Positions 7,127 through 16,552 of a stretch of DNA of 54,406 bases are shown here, piece by piece (positions within the stretch are counted from its first letter, which is position 1; the number at the start of each line of letters is the position of its first letter). The notes below the pieces were generated by a model. That model was given only the letters and a program-made list of their open reading frames with translations. It did no database searches and was not told the origin of the DNA. The translations under genes were made by a program, and so were the position numbers. This DNA is from Clostridia bacterium (GTDB lineage: Bacteria > Bacillota > Clostridia > Lachnospirales > Lachnospiraceae), in assembly GCA_026000945.1 (NCBI GenBank), contig BNZI01000006.1:1-54406 (forward strand), in the 5' to 3' direction.

Positions 7127-9520
7127 CACAAAATTTAAAATTTTATCCGGTACATAAATTTCTTTGACCATATTGCCCTCTAGTTTATCTCCCAAAGCCT
7201 CTTTACCTTTTTGTAAGGCTTCTGCTTTAGAAATACCAATAGGGATAGTCAAGACACATTTGGTTTTTCCATTAATTTGTACGGGGATGTCTATTTCGTC
7301 TTCTCGCATAGCATCGGCATCATAAGCGGGCCATTTTTCTAAAAAGATAGAAGCTGTTCCGCCTAGTTGTTCCCAAACTTCTTCCGCAAAATGTGGTGCA
7401 AAGGGAGAAAGTAAAATAGCGAATATTTTCAATGTTTCACGGTCTATGCCATTCTCTTTTTTGGCTAATTCAATCAATCTGTTATTAAATTCCATAAAAC
7501 CGGAGATGACAGTATTTAGACTAAGCGAATTTAGTCGATTGTCAATTTCAAAAATCATTTGATTTCTTAACTTTAGCATATTTTTACTAGGGGCGATTTC
7601 TGTATTTTTTGTATTTTGCACCAAGGTCCAAAGTTTGTTCAGGAAACGGCTTACGCCGTCTATTCCTCTATCATCCCATTCGGCATCTAACTCAGGAGGG
7701 CCAGTAAACAATTCATATATTCTGAGGGCATCACATCCATAGTTTTCGGTCAAATCATTTGGAGAAATAACATTTCCGGCGGATTTACTCATTTTCGCTC
7801 CATCTTTTAAAATCATTCCTTGATTGAATAATTGTTTAAAAGGTTCTGAAAAAGATATTACGCCAATATCTTGTAAAAATTTTGTATAAAAACGGGAATA
7901 AAGTAAATGTAATACAGCGTGTTCGATTCCGCCAACATACATATCTACAGGTAAATATTGCTCCGATTTTTCTTTAGAAATAAGTTCTTTTGTATTGTGT
8001 ACATCTGCATAACGCAAGAAATACCAAGAAGAACCTGCCCATTGTGGCATAGTATTGGTTTCTCTTTTGGCAGCTTTTTTACACTTTGGACAAGTTGTGT
8101 TGACCCATTCTTCAATATTTGCCAAAGGAGATTCACCAGTACCGCTAGGCTGATAGCTTTTCACATCAGGCAAAAGTAGAGGTAACTCTTCTTCGGGAAC
8201 GGGGACAGCTCCGCAGTCTGGGCAGTGGATGATGGGAATAGGTTCTCCCCAATATCTTTGACGGGAAAATACCCAATCCCTTAACTTATATTGTACTTTT
8301 GCTTGACCTAAGCTGGCTTGTTCGATGAGTTTGGGTGCTTCTTTTTTGAGTAAGTCAGAGGATTGTCCATTCCAATCAGAAGAATTTAATAATATTCCAG
8401 TGTCTGTATAAGCTTTTTCTAGTTTTTGTTCTTTTCCATCAGGAGAAATCACTTGTACAATAGGTAAAGCGAATTTTTTAGCAAAATCAAAATCTCGTTC
8501 ATCATGAGCGGGAACACACATAATCGCTCCTGTACCATAATCTGCAAGAACGTAGTCAGAAATCCAAATGGGTATTTCTTTTTGATTAATGGGATTGATG
8601 GCATACGTGCCGGTAAATACTCCTGTTTTTTCTTTGTCCTGCATACGGTCTACAGAAGATTTGGAAGCAGCTTCTTGTTGATATTGTTCTACTAAATGTT
8701 TTTGTGTTGGAGCTGTAATCTCAGAAACCAAGGGATGTTCGGGAGCTAAAACCAAAAAAGTCGATCCATGTAGTGTATCAGGTCTGGTGGTATAAACGGT
8801 GATTTTTTTATCCAAATTTTTTATTGGGAAATAAACTTCCGCTCCATAGCTTTTGCCTATCCAATCTGCTTGCATTTTTTTTACTTTTTCAGGCCAGTCC
8901 AAATTTTCTAAGTCGTTGAGTAGACGTTCTGCATAAGCAGTAATCTTGAGCATCCATTGGCGTAGATTTTTTTTGCTAACTGGAGTGTGGCAGCGTTCGC
9001 ATTCTCCACCAATTACTTCTTCATTGGCAAGTCCTGTTTTACAAGAAGGACACCAGTTAATAGGAAATTCTTTTTCATAAGCTAGTCCTTGTTTGAACAT
9101 TTGCACAAAAATCCATTGTGTCCAATGATAATATTCGGGATCTGTAGTATTAATTTCTTTTTCCCAGTCATAGACTGCTGTAATTTCTTGCAATTGTTTT
9201 TTTATTTGCTTAATGTTTTCTTTTGTTGTAGTACTTGGATGTGTACCCATTTTTATCGCATAATTTTCTGCGGGCAAACCAAAAGCATCCCAACCCATCG
9301 GATGGAGTACATAATGTCCTTTGAGTATTTGATATCTACTCCAGACATCGGATAAAACATAGCCACGCCAGTGTCCTACGTGCAGACCAGAAGCAGAAGG
9401 ATAAGGGAACATATCCAAACAATAATATTTTGGTTTGTGTGGACTTTCTAAATTGAAGGGATGTTTTTCCCAATATATTTTCCATTTTTTTTCAACTGAA
9501 CGATAAGGGTATAAGGACAT
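7118..9520 (-). CDS. leuS: Leucyl-tRNA synthetase
   Basis: This class Ia synthetase charges tRNA-Leu. The 800-residue protein has the HIGH-type motif HVGH at 47-50 and the KMSKS loop at about residue 576. The inserted CP1 editing domain carries a threonine-rich TTRPDTLHGS. Two Cys4-like zinc knuckles are present (CPSCKTG...CERCH and CPDCG...CPKCKK), as in bacterial enzymes. The start at 9520 follows an AGAGG and gives MSLYPYRSVEKKW; a longer ORF to 9568 lacks a ribosome binding site. The 156-bp gap to bioY is too short for a T-box riboswitch, so leucine control at that level is not evident. Its stop codon is inside a dispersed repeat. Confidence 0.96.
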   Translation of the reverse strand: MSLYPYRSVEKKWKIYWEKHPFNLESPHKPKYYCLDMFPYPSASGLHVGHWRGYVLSDVWSRYQILKGHYVLHPMGWDAFGLPAENYAIKMGTHPSTTTKENIKQIKKQLQEITAVYDWEKEINTTDPEYYHWTQWIFVQMFKQGLAYEKEFPINWCPSCKTGLANEEVIGGECERCHTPVSKKNLRQWMLKITAYAERLLNDLENLDWPEKVKKMQADWIGKSYGAEVYFPIKNLDKKITVYTTRPDTLHGSTFLVLAPEHPLVSEITAPTQKHLVEQYQQEAASKSSVDRMQDKEKTGVFTGTYAINPINQKEIPIWISDYVLADYGTGAIMCVPAHDERDFDFAKKFALPIVQVISPDGKEQKLEKAYTDTGILLNSSDWNGQSSDLLKKEAPKLIEQASLGQAKVQYKLRDWVFSRQRYWGEPIPIIHCPDCGAVPVPEEELPLLLPDVKSYQPSGTGESPLANIEEWVNTTCPKCKKAAKRETNTMPQWAGSSWYFLRYADVHNTKELISKEKSEQYLPVDMYVGGIEHAVLHLLYSRFYTKFLQDIGVISFSEPFKQLFNQGMILKDGAKMSKSAGNVISPNDLTENYGCDALRIYELFTGPPELDAEWDDRGIDGVSRFLNKLWTLVQNTKNTEIAPSKNMLKLRNQMIFEIDNRLNSLSLNTVISGFMEFNNRLIELAKKENGIDRETLKIFAILLSPFAPHFAEEVWEQLGGTASIFLEKWPAYDADAMREDEIDIPVQINGKTKCVLTIPIGISKAEALQKGKEALGDKLEGNMVKEIYVPDKILNFVVK

Positions 9521-9593
9521 CGTATTTTCCTCTTTTCTACAGTATATCAAAGGCAAGGCGAAATGCACATTGATGTATTACCTATTTTGTTAC

Positions 9594-9622
9594 ATTATAA
9601 AGTAGGATTGACAAAAGAACAA
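9594..9622 (-). promoter_or_regulatory. leuS promoter
   Basis: On the minus strand TTGTTC and a perfect TATAAT are 17 nt apart. Initiation would be about 65 nt upstream of the leuS start. It overlaps the bioY promoter on the other strand. Confidence 0.65.
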
Positions 9623-9636
9623 TATTTTTCTATACT
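9608..9636 (+). promoter_or_regulatory. bioY promoter
   Basis: A perfect TTGACA and TATACT are spaced 17 nt apart, about 40 nt before the bioY start. The -35 region lies inside the leuS promoter, so the two polymerase footprints would exclude one another. I see no BirA-type operator. Confidence 0.75.
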
Positions 9637-9676
9637 GAAAAACACAGTAAATCTAAAAATGTAAAAGGAATACTTT

Positions 9677-10288
9677 ATGCAGAAAGAAAATAAAACGCAA
9701 ACTTTAGTTCTTATCTCTTTCTTTATCGCTTTAAATATTATTTTATCTCAAATAACAATCAATATTGGTCTTGTTCCTATTAATTTAACTCACATCTCTA
9801 TTTTTTTAGCTGCTGGTATTTTGGGAGCTAAGCATGCAGGCATAGTGCAAATGATTTATTTACTATTAGGGGCCTTAAATTTTCCTGTTTTTTCAAATTT
9901 TCAGGGAGGAATTCTACGTTTTGTAGGACCTAGTGGCGGATTTTTGTTTGGCTATGTTTTTTGTGCACTTGTATCGGGTTATTTGATAGATTTAGAAAAG
10001 AAGAAAGTACAAAAAGTGAAAACAGGAAAAGATCAGTTGGCTTGGACTTCGTTTAAAACAGTTTGTGCTATGATTTTTGGGATGATGGTCACTTATTTAT
10101 GCGGCTTGTGCTGGTATGTTTTTTCTTATACACATGATTGGTTGCTTGGTTTGACTACGGTAGTTCTGCCATTTTTACCCGGAGATTTAATAAAAATCGG
10201 GATTTCTTGTGCAGTGCTAAGCAGAGTAAATGCATGGAGGAAATATGGGATGGATTCGTTACATTCAAGAGGAGTTTCAGATCATTAA
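9677..10288 (+). CDS. bioY: BioY, biotin-specific S component of an ECF transporter
   Basis: BioY is an integral membrane protein that binds biotin and works with the shared EcfA/A'/T energising module, which is not encoded here. The 203-residue sequence is almost all hydrophobic helices. It has the family segments [18 protein letters not shown] and [12 protein letters not shown], and a C-terminal [19 protein letters not shown] precedes the ATG. The last 44 nt overlap cysE, so the two are probably co-transcribed from the promoter at 9608. Biotin synthesis genes are absent from the window, which fits an organism relying on uptake. Confidence 0.9.
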   Translation: MQKENKTQTLVLISFFIALNIILSQITINIGLVPINLTHISIFLAAGILGAKHAGIVQMIYLLLGALNFPVFSNFQGGILRFVGPSGGFLFGYVFCALVSGYLIDLEKKKVQKVKTGKDQLAWTSFKTVCAMIFGMMVTYLCGLCWYVFSYTHDWLLGLTTVVLPFLPGDLIKIGISCAVLSRVNAWRKYGMDSLHSRGVSDH

Positions 10289-10916
10289 AGAAAGAGATCC
10301 GGCAATTAAAACTCCTTTAGAAGTATTGCTATACCCAAGTTTTAAAGCAATTTTACATTATAGAGTCGCACATTGGTTATATGTACATAAAAGGTATTTT
10401 TGGGCTAGATGCATTTCTCAGCGGGCAGTTCGTAAAACAGGAATAGAAATTCATCCAGGTGCAGAAATTGGAAAAGGTTTATTTATTGACCATGGTAGTG
10501 GAGTAGTAATAGGAGAAACTGCAAAAATTCATAATTATGTCACTTTATATCAAGGGGTAACCTTAGGAGGGACAGGTAAAGAAATAGGTAAGCGGCATCC
10601 TACAATTGAAGACCATGTCATGATTAGTGCAGGAGCAAAAATCTTAGGCTCTTTTACTGTAGGTAGTCATAGTAAAATAGGAGCAGGTTCGGTAGTATTA
10701 AAAGCAGTACCTCCTTATTCTACTGTCGTTGGTGTGCCGGGGCGTATTGTCAAACAAAAAAAAGAACAGGATATGGATTTGGCGCATGGTTCTTTGCCAG
10801 ATCCAGTCCGCAGAGATTTACTTCTTTTGAAAGAAGAAAATCAAGAGCTAAAAAGACGACTGAAATTATTGGAAAAGGTGATCATAGAGGGAGAAGTAAA
10901 GGGTAAAATTTTATGA
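10245..10916 (+). CDS. cysE: Serine O-acetyltransferase
   Basis: CysE makes O-acetylserine from serine and acetyl-CoA, the first step of cysteine synthesis. The protein has 223 residues. A helical N-terminus ([20 protein letters not shown]) precedes a left-handed beta-helix of hexapeptide repeats, with the catalytic block [16 protein letters not shown] and [10 protein letters not shown]. The C-terminus is a charged coiled-coil-like tail ([20 protein letters not shown]). The ATG at 10245 is chosen for the family N-terminus and the GGAGG at 10236-10240, although the 4-nt spacing is tight. It overlaps the ends of both bioY and the first YfhO gene (ATGA). Confidence 0.93.
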   Translation: MGWIRYIQEEFQIIKERDPAIKTPLEVLLYPSFKAILHYRVAHWLYVHKRYFWARCISQRAVRKTGIEIHPGAEIGKGLFIDHGSGVVIGETAKIHNYVTLYQGVTLGGTGKEIGKRHPTIEDHVMISAGAKILGSFTVGSHSKIGAGSVVLKAVPPYSTVVGVPGRIVKQKKEQDMDLAHGSLPDPVRRDLLLLKEENQELKRRLKLLEKVIIEGEVKGKIL

Positions 10917-13687
10917 ACAAAAGTACATTCGTGCAAACGAAAAACAAAAGAAATTCGGGTAATATTTATATACTCTATACAATCATTTTTCTTTTTCTAA
11001 TTGGAATTAGTTGGATTTTTTTCTTTTCTCAGATCGGTATTCTTACTGTGGGAGATGAAGTTGCTCAACATTATCCAATATTGATGTATTTTACTAAATA
11101 TTTAAAAGGTATCATTCAAAATTTATTTTCAGGAAAATTTGCTCAAACAATGTTTAGTTTTCAAGTAGGTTTAGGAGAAGATATTTTTCGTTTTTCTGCA
11201 CATTCTGCACCACTAGATATTCTTCATTTAATTGGAATAGTCGTTCCCCAAAAGCATATGTTTTATTTTTTTATTATTTTACCTTTTGTTCGTATGTATT
11301 TATCTGGAGTATCCTTTATTCATTTTTGCCAATTTAAACAATTTCAAAATCGTTATATCCTTTTAGGTAGTTTAAATTATGTGTTTTGTGGATGGATTTT
11401 TTATGTATTAATACGTCATCCTTTTTTTATGATCACTTTTTTTTATTTACCTTTATTAATTGAAGGAATAGAAAGAATTTTTCAAAAACAGAAACCTAAT
11501 TTTTTTATTTTTAGTTTAGCTTTATCCGCATTAACTGGATTTTATTTTTTATATATGGAATTGCTCTTTTTAGCTGTGTATGCTTTTATTCGTATTATTT
11601 ATTCGTTTAAGGGCAGCAAATGGAGTTGGTCTTTATTTTTGGATAAAGTTTTGTCTTTATTTAGATGGGTTTGTCTTGGTTTAGCTTTGGCAGGTTTTTA
11701 TTTGGTACCAGTTATTTTAGGATTTCTTGATAGTGACCGATCAGATATTCATAAGCCAATACAATGGCTATATTCTTTACCTACTTACTTAAAAATGTTT
11801 GTTGGAATGCTTAGCGGAAAACTAGTAGATTGGAATATCTTACTCATGTCAGCTTTATCTATTTTAACGCTTTTTCATTTTTTATTTACCTCAAAAAAAA
11901 ATCCAGATAGAGAAGCTCGTTTTTTAAAAAGCTTGACTTTATTTTGTTTATTTTGTTTTATCTTTCCAGTTATGAGTTACATCTTTAATGGTTTTGCTTA
12001 TGTCTCTTATCGTTGGATTTTCCTCTTTGTTTTTGTGATTAATGTAGTATTTGTCTATCATTTACCTCATATTATCCATCATAAGAAAACGGAAAGATAT
12101 TTATTATTTGAAATTCTTATTCTTTTTTATCTCGCTTTTGTTTTGGTGGATAAAAAATTTCTGCCTCAACCCTTTTTATTATTTGGTGCAGTGATTTTGT
12201 GGATGAGTTATAGCTGTCTGGCAATCATCCCGAGGATTCAGAGAAAAAGGAAATCTTCTAACAAAACCAATACATCAAAGATAGATATCTTGCCTTGGAT
12301 TCTGTGTTTATGTTGTATCATATTGAATGCGGCGGGTAATATGATCTTTACTTATAAGGAAAATGATACGGTGACGTTTTACTCTTGGGAAGAAGCAAAA
12401 GCAAAATTTCAAAAACCTTTATTTTCTTCTCCTCAAATTTCTGACTATGATTTTTATCGCTTAGATTTTTATCGAGAGGAACATTTAGAAAATTTTTCAA
12501 TAATGGATCCAGGATATTATGGTTTAGGGGAATATTGGAGTATCATCAATGGAAATATTACAAAATGGATGAAAGAAACTCAAAATAATGATATCACTAC
12601 TGACAATCGCTATATGAATCTGGACCAGAGTACAATTTTTAATGCCATTACTTCTGTAAAAGCCATGTTGATATGGAATAAAGAACAAGAAGTTTATTTA
12701 CCTTTTGCATACCAAAAACAGGACAAACCTGAATTACAGGGGCCTTCTTGGTATGAGAATCCTTATTTTTTGCCTATGGGTTTTAGTTATGAAAAAGCAA
12801 TTTCCCTATCTGAATATGAAAAGCTTTCCGCATTGGAAAAACAAGAAATGTTACTCGATACGGTAGCGGTCAGAGATGGACAGGAGAACAGTCAATTAAA
12901 AGACCTTAACTTTAATGAGACACAGATGGATGTAGAAATAAAAATGGAGGGGATGACTTGGGATAAACAAAAGAAAAAACTTGTGCTTCATCAGGAAAAA
13001 GGAATCATGACCTTGACTTTTGAGGGTAGAAAAAATAGTGAAACCTATGTACAAATGTTATCTTTGGATAGTGAAGAAGAAAGATTGGTAAAGTACTTTT
13101 CCAAAGGGGTATTAAAAGGCAGTCAAGTGCTACCTATTCAAAGCGACTGGTATTGGGACAGAAAAGATTTTTTAGTCAATATGGGTTATTCACAGGAAGA
13201 AAAAACACAAATACAAATTGAATTTAGCGGAAGTCGTGCCAAGGAATTTGAATATGGTTTAGCAGATATTAAAGTATTTTGTTTGCCGATGGATCAATAT
13301 CCAGAAAAAATACAACAATTAAAAGAAGAAAGCATCATTAACTTTCAGCAGACTAGCAATAAAGTTTCTGGGGACATTTTTTTATCAAAAGAAAAGTATG
13401 TGTTTCTTTCTATTCCTTATTCTAAAGGATGGATAGCGAAAGTGAATGGAAAAACAGAAGAGATTTTGCAGACAAATACGGCATTTATGTCTCTAAAATT
13501 ACCAGCGGGAGGGCATCACATTGAATTGTTTTATTTTACACCAGGTTTAAAGCTAGGATTTTTGCTTAGCGCAGGCAGTGTAGGAATGCTGGGTTTGCGA
13601 GTGATTTTACCTATGCTCAGAAAAAGAAAAGAATCAACAAAAAATCAAGGAAAAAATCACAGTAAAGATAAAGATCAAAGTGAATAA
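10913..13687 (+). CDS. YfhO-family multi-pass membrane protein, paralogue 1
   Basis: This 924-residue polytopic protein has about 12-14 hydrophobic helices in its first half and a soluble domain, probably extracytoplasmic, of about 350 residues near the C-terminus. One more helix and a Lys-rich tail follow. It matches the YfhO family, whose studied Bacillus and Listeria members glycosylate lipoteichoic acid with a GT-C-like fold. A conserved acidic residue after the first helix (Asp48 in [10 protein letters not shown]) fits the GT-C catalytic position. The C-terminal [17 protein letters not shown] and [15 protein letters not shown] are shared by all three paralogues. The start overlaps cysE by 4 nt. 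The substrate is unknown. Confidence 0.85.
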   Translation: MNKSTFVQTKNKRNSGNIYILYTIIFLFLIGISWIFFFSQIGILTVGDEVAQHYPILMYFTKYLKGIIQNLFSGKFAQTMFSFQVGLGEDIFRFSAHSAPLDILHLIGIVVPQKHMFYFFIILPFVRMYLSGVSFIHFCQFKQFQNRYILLGSLNYVFCGWIFYVLIRHPFFMITFFYLPLLIEGIERIFQKQKPNFFIFSLALSALTGFYFLYMELLFLAVYAFIRIIYSFKGSKWSWSLFLDKVLSLFRWVCLGLALAGFYLVPVILGFLDSDRSDIHKPIQWLYSLPTYLKMFVGMLSGKLVDWNILLMSALSILTLFHFLFTSKKNPDREARFLKSLTLFCLFCFIFPVMSYIFNGFAYVSYRWIFLFVFVINVVFVYHLPHIIHHKKTERYLLFEILILFYLAFVLVDKKFLPQPFLLFGAVILWMSYSCLAIIPRIQRKRKSSNKTNTSKIDILPWILCLCCIILNAAGNMIFTYKENDTVTFYSWEEAKAKFQKPLFSSPQISDYDFYRLDFYREEHLENFSIMDPGYYGLGEYWSIINGNITKWMKETQNNDITTDNRYMNLDQSTIFNAITSVKAMLIWNKEQEVYLPFAYQKQDKPELQGPSWYENPYFLPMGFSYEKAISLSEYEKLSALEKQEMLLDTVAVRDGQENSQLKDLNFNETQMDVEIKMEGMTWDKQKKKLVLHQEKGIMTLTFEGRKNSETYVQMLSLDSEEERLVKYFSKGVLKGSQVLPIQSDWYWDRKDFLVNMGYSQEEKTQIQIEFSGSRAKEFEYGLADIKVFCLPMDQYPEKIQQLKEESIINFQQTSNKVSGDIFLSKEKYVFLSIPYSKGWIAKVNGKTEEILQTNTAFMSLKLPAGGHHIELFYFTPGLKLGFLLSAGSVGMLGLRVILPMLRKRKESTKNQGKNHSKDKDQSE

Positions 13688-13717
13688 AAAGAGAAAAAAT
13701 AAAGAAGAAGAAAATTA

Positions 13718-16501
13718 ATGAAAAAGAAAAGAGAACAGATGAAAATAAAAAATATAAAAAGACAAAAAAGAGTTTCAAAAGATACTTTTTTTATTTATGG
13801 TTTGTATAGTTTTATTTTTGCAGGAGCATTGTTCATTGTTTGGGGAGAGTTATGGAAAAACGGATATGGCTTGATTGAAAAAGATGATGCAATCAGGCAG
13901 CATCTTCCGATGCTGAGTTATTTTAGTCAGTATTTACAAAATGTAATCAAGGAAATCGTTTCCGGAAATTTTCAATTTCCTTTATTTGATTTTCATGTAG
14001 GTTTAGGGGAAGATGTTTTGCGGTTTTCCGCTCATTCATCTCCTTTAGATATTTTTAGTATTTGGGGTGTGGTAGTGCCTCAAGCTTATATCATATATTT
14101 TTATTATTTTTTAGTTATTTTGCGTATGTATGCAGCTGGGATTGCTTTTCTTCATTTTTGTCGATTTAAGAAAATTGCAAATCGCTATGCTTTATTTGGG
14201 GCAATCAACTATGTTTTTAGTGGATGGGTAATCTTTACTTCTACTAGACATCCCTTTTTTATGATTGCTCTTTTTTATTTGCCTTTATTAATGAAAGGCT
14301 TGGAAAAAGTGTTTCAAGGTGGAACACCCTTTTATTTGATTAGCATGATTTTTTTATCAGGTTTGACAGGATTTTATTTTTTGTATATGGAATTAATGTT
14401 TATGGGAATTTATTCTTTGGTACGCATTCATGATCTGATTAAAAAGGAGAATTTATCATTTAAATATTACGTGAAGCAATTTTCTTTATGGATATGGCTT
14501 TTATTAAAAAATGTTTTACTGGGTCTTAGTTTGGCTAGTGTGTATCTGATACCGATTATTTTAGGATTTTTAGATAGTTCTCGTCCAAAAGCGGTTAAAG
14601 TGGCAACAAAACCTTATACAATATGGGAATATTTTGTTACTTTCATTGGTTTCATTGCTGGTAAAGCCACAAGTTGGAATATTGTATTGGTAAGTTCTTT
14701 ATCTTTTTTGACTTTTCTTTACTTCTTTTTTTCTCGAAAAAGAAAGAAAGATAAATATGCTGAAGATTCTTACTTAAAAGTACTTTCATTGATTTTGGTT
14801 GTTTTATTTGTTGTACCTTTTGGTAGTTTATTATTTAATGGTTTTGCCTATGTGTCGCACCGTTGGACGTTCACCATGCTTTTTGTATTGAATTATTGTT
14901 TTGTCTATACTTTACCGGATATTTTAGAACGAAGAGGAAAAGATTTAAATTATTTAGGAGGAGTTGTGCTTTTCTTGCTTGTTGTTTTAGGAGGATGCGT
15001 GTGGCAAAAGCAGATTAATTGGGTCTTTGCTTTCTTTGATGCTATTTTTTTGTCTCTATCATGGCTTGTACTTCGTTTTTTGCCCAAAACAGTTTTTCTT
15101 TTCAAAAGTTTTCATTCAGCTTATCCGATACGAGTTTCTTTGCCCTTGCTGGTCGCTTTTCTTTGTATGTTTAGTAATGTATTTGGACATTTCTTTTTAT
15201 ATCATTTAAGTGAAGAGGGAAATGATCACGCATTATTTTATCAAAGACAAGAAATAAATGAGGGTTATACAAAAAATTTATTTTCTGTAGATCAGGATAA
15301 AGAAGAAGATTTTTTTCGTGTGGATGTCGTGAGAGATAAAGATTGGATAAATTATGGATTAGTCCATCAAAATTATTTTGGTCTAAGCGAATATTGGAGC
15401 ATGATCAATGGTAATGTGTCGAAGTGGTTGCAAGAATTGAAAAGCAATGGTTTAACAACCAATAATCAAATTTTCCATTTAGACCAGAGTACAATATTAA
15501 ATGCGATTACTTCGGTAAAAACTTTGATTGTATCTAAGGAGGCAGAAGGCACAGCAATTCCTTTCGGCTATGAAAAAATTTCACAAGAAACCGAATCTAA
15601 TGAGAGAGAATGGTTTGACAATCTTTATGCTTTACCTTTAGGTTTTAGTTATGAATCTGCGATTTCTTATACCGAATATCAAAAACTTTCTCCTTTACAA
15701 AAGCAAACCATGTTGATGGAAGCACTTACTGTGGAAGATGGGGAAGAAAATAATGTTTTAGAGAGTTTCCAATGGGAAGAGACTCTTCTGCCTTTTGAAA
15801 TTGCACAAGAAAAGGGATTAAGATGGGATAGAGAAAAGAAAAAATTAATTGTACAAGAACAAGGAGGGAGCTTAATCATTGATTTTGTAGGTAGAGACAA
15901 TAGTGAAACTTATATCGAATTAGTCGGCTTTCATCAAAATGAGGAAACAGAAGTTGTTTCTATTTTTTATCAAGGTCAACAAACGAAAAAAGAAAGCGAG
16001 GCTCATTTTCCTGCATCGCCTTGGTACTGGGGAAGAAAAGATTATTTAGTCAATTTATCCTATGCTAAAGAAGCGCAAAAACAAGTGACTTTGATTTTTG
16101 AGGCAGGGGAATACGATTTAGAAGAGATTTGTTTCTATGCTTTACCTATGGATCGATATCCAGAGCAAATCAATCGGTTAAAGGAAGAAATTTTAGAAAA
16201 TACAAAACTGGGTACAAATCAAGTCACAGGAGATATTACATTATCTAAAGAAAAATATGTATTTTTTTCTATACCATATTCTAAAGGTTGGACTGCAAAA
16301 GTGAATGGAGAATCAGCAAAAATTTTACAAACGAACACAGCATTTATGTCATTGAAGTTACCAGCAGGGCAGTATCATATTGAATTGAATTATCGTACAC
16401 CTGGTTTGATTTTAGGAATTGTTGTTAGTAGCTTAGGGATGGGAGTATTTATTGTTCATTTTTTCTTTCTCAAAAGAAAAAAGAAAGAAGAGTTGGAATA
16501 A
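13718..16501 (+). CDS. YfhO-family multi-pass membrane protein, paralogue 2
   Basis: This 927-residue protein is collinear with its two neighbours, with a highly basic N-terminus before the first helix. The acidic loop reads IEKDDAIRQHLP (Asp56/57), and VGLGEDVLRFSAHSSPLDI is shared with the others. The soluble C-terminal domain ends with [18 protein letters not shown] and [15 protein letters not shown]. It begins 30 nt after paralogue 1 with only a weak purine-rich site. An internal ATG eight codons in is an alternative start. It probably belongs to the bioY-cysE transcript. A surface-polymer glycosyltransferase role is inferred from the family. Confidence 0.84.
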   Translation: MKKKREQMKIKNIKRQKRVSKDTFFIYGLYSFIFAGALFIVWGELWKNGYGLIEKDDAIRQHLPMLSYFSQYLQNVIKEIVSGNFQFPLFDFHVGLGEDVLRFSAHSSPLDIFSIWGVVVPQAYIIYFYYFLVILRMYAAGIAFLHFCRFKKIANRYALFGAINYVFSGWVIFTSTRHPFFMIALFYLPLLMKGLEKVFQGGTPFYLISMIFLSGLTGFYFLYMELMFMGIYSLVRIHDLIKKENLSFKYYVKQFSLWIWLLLKNVLLGLSLASVYLIPIILGFLDSSRPKAVKVATKPYTIWEYFVTFIGFIAGKATSWNIVLVSSLSFLTFLYFFFSRKRKKDKYAEDSYLKVLSLILVVLFVVPFGSLLFNGFAYVSHRWTFTMLFVLNYCFVYTLPDILERRGKDLNYLGGVVLFLLVVLGGCVWQKQINWVFAFFDAIFLSLSWLVLRFLPKTVFLFKSFHSAYPIRVSLPLLVAFLCMFSNVFGHFFLYHLSEEGNDHALFYQRQEINEGYTKNLFSVDQDKEEDFFRVDVVRDKDWINYGLVHQNYFGLSEYWSMINGNVSKWLQELKSNGLTTNNQIFHLDQSTILNAITSVKTLIVSKEAEGTAIPFGYEKISQETESNEREWFDNLYALPLGFSYESAISYTEYQKLSPLQKQTMLMEALTVEDGEENNVLESFQWEETLLPFEIAQEKGLRWDREKKKLIVQEQGGSLIIDFVGRDNSETYIELVGFHQNEETEVVSIFYQGQQTKKESEAHFPASPWYWGRKDYLVNLSYAKEAQKQVTLIFEAGEYDLEEICFYALPMDRYPEQINRLKEEILENTKLGTNQVTGDITLSKEKYVFFSIPYSKGWTAKVNGESAKILQTNTAFMSLKLPAGQYHIELNYRTPGLILGIVVSSLGMGVFIVHFFFLKRKKKEELE

Positions 16502-16552
16502 AAAAGTAAGATAAGGAAAAGCTCTAAAGAAAAAAGGAAAATTGTTCAGTAT

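Noticed and set aside
9521..9676. T-box riboswitch before leuS
   Set aside because: The gap is only 156 bp, is shared with the bioY promoter, and lacks a specifier stem and antiterminator.
10138..10320. 60-codon ORF at the bioY-cysE junction
   Set aside because: It overlaps both genes in the third frame and lacks a ribosome binding site.
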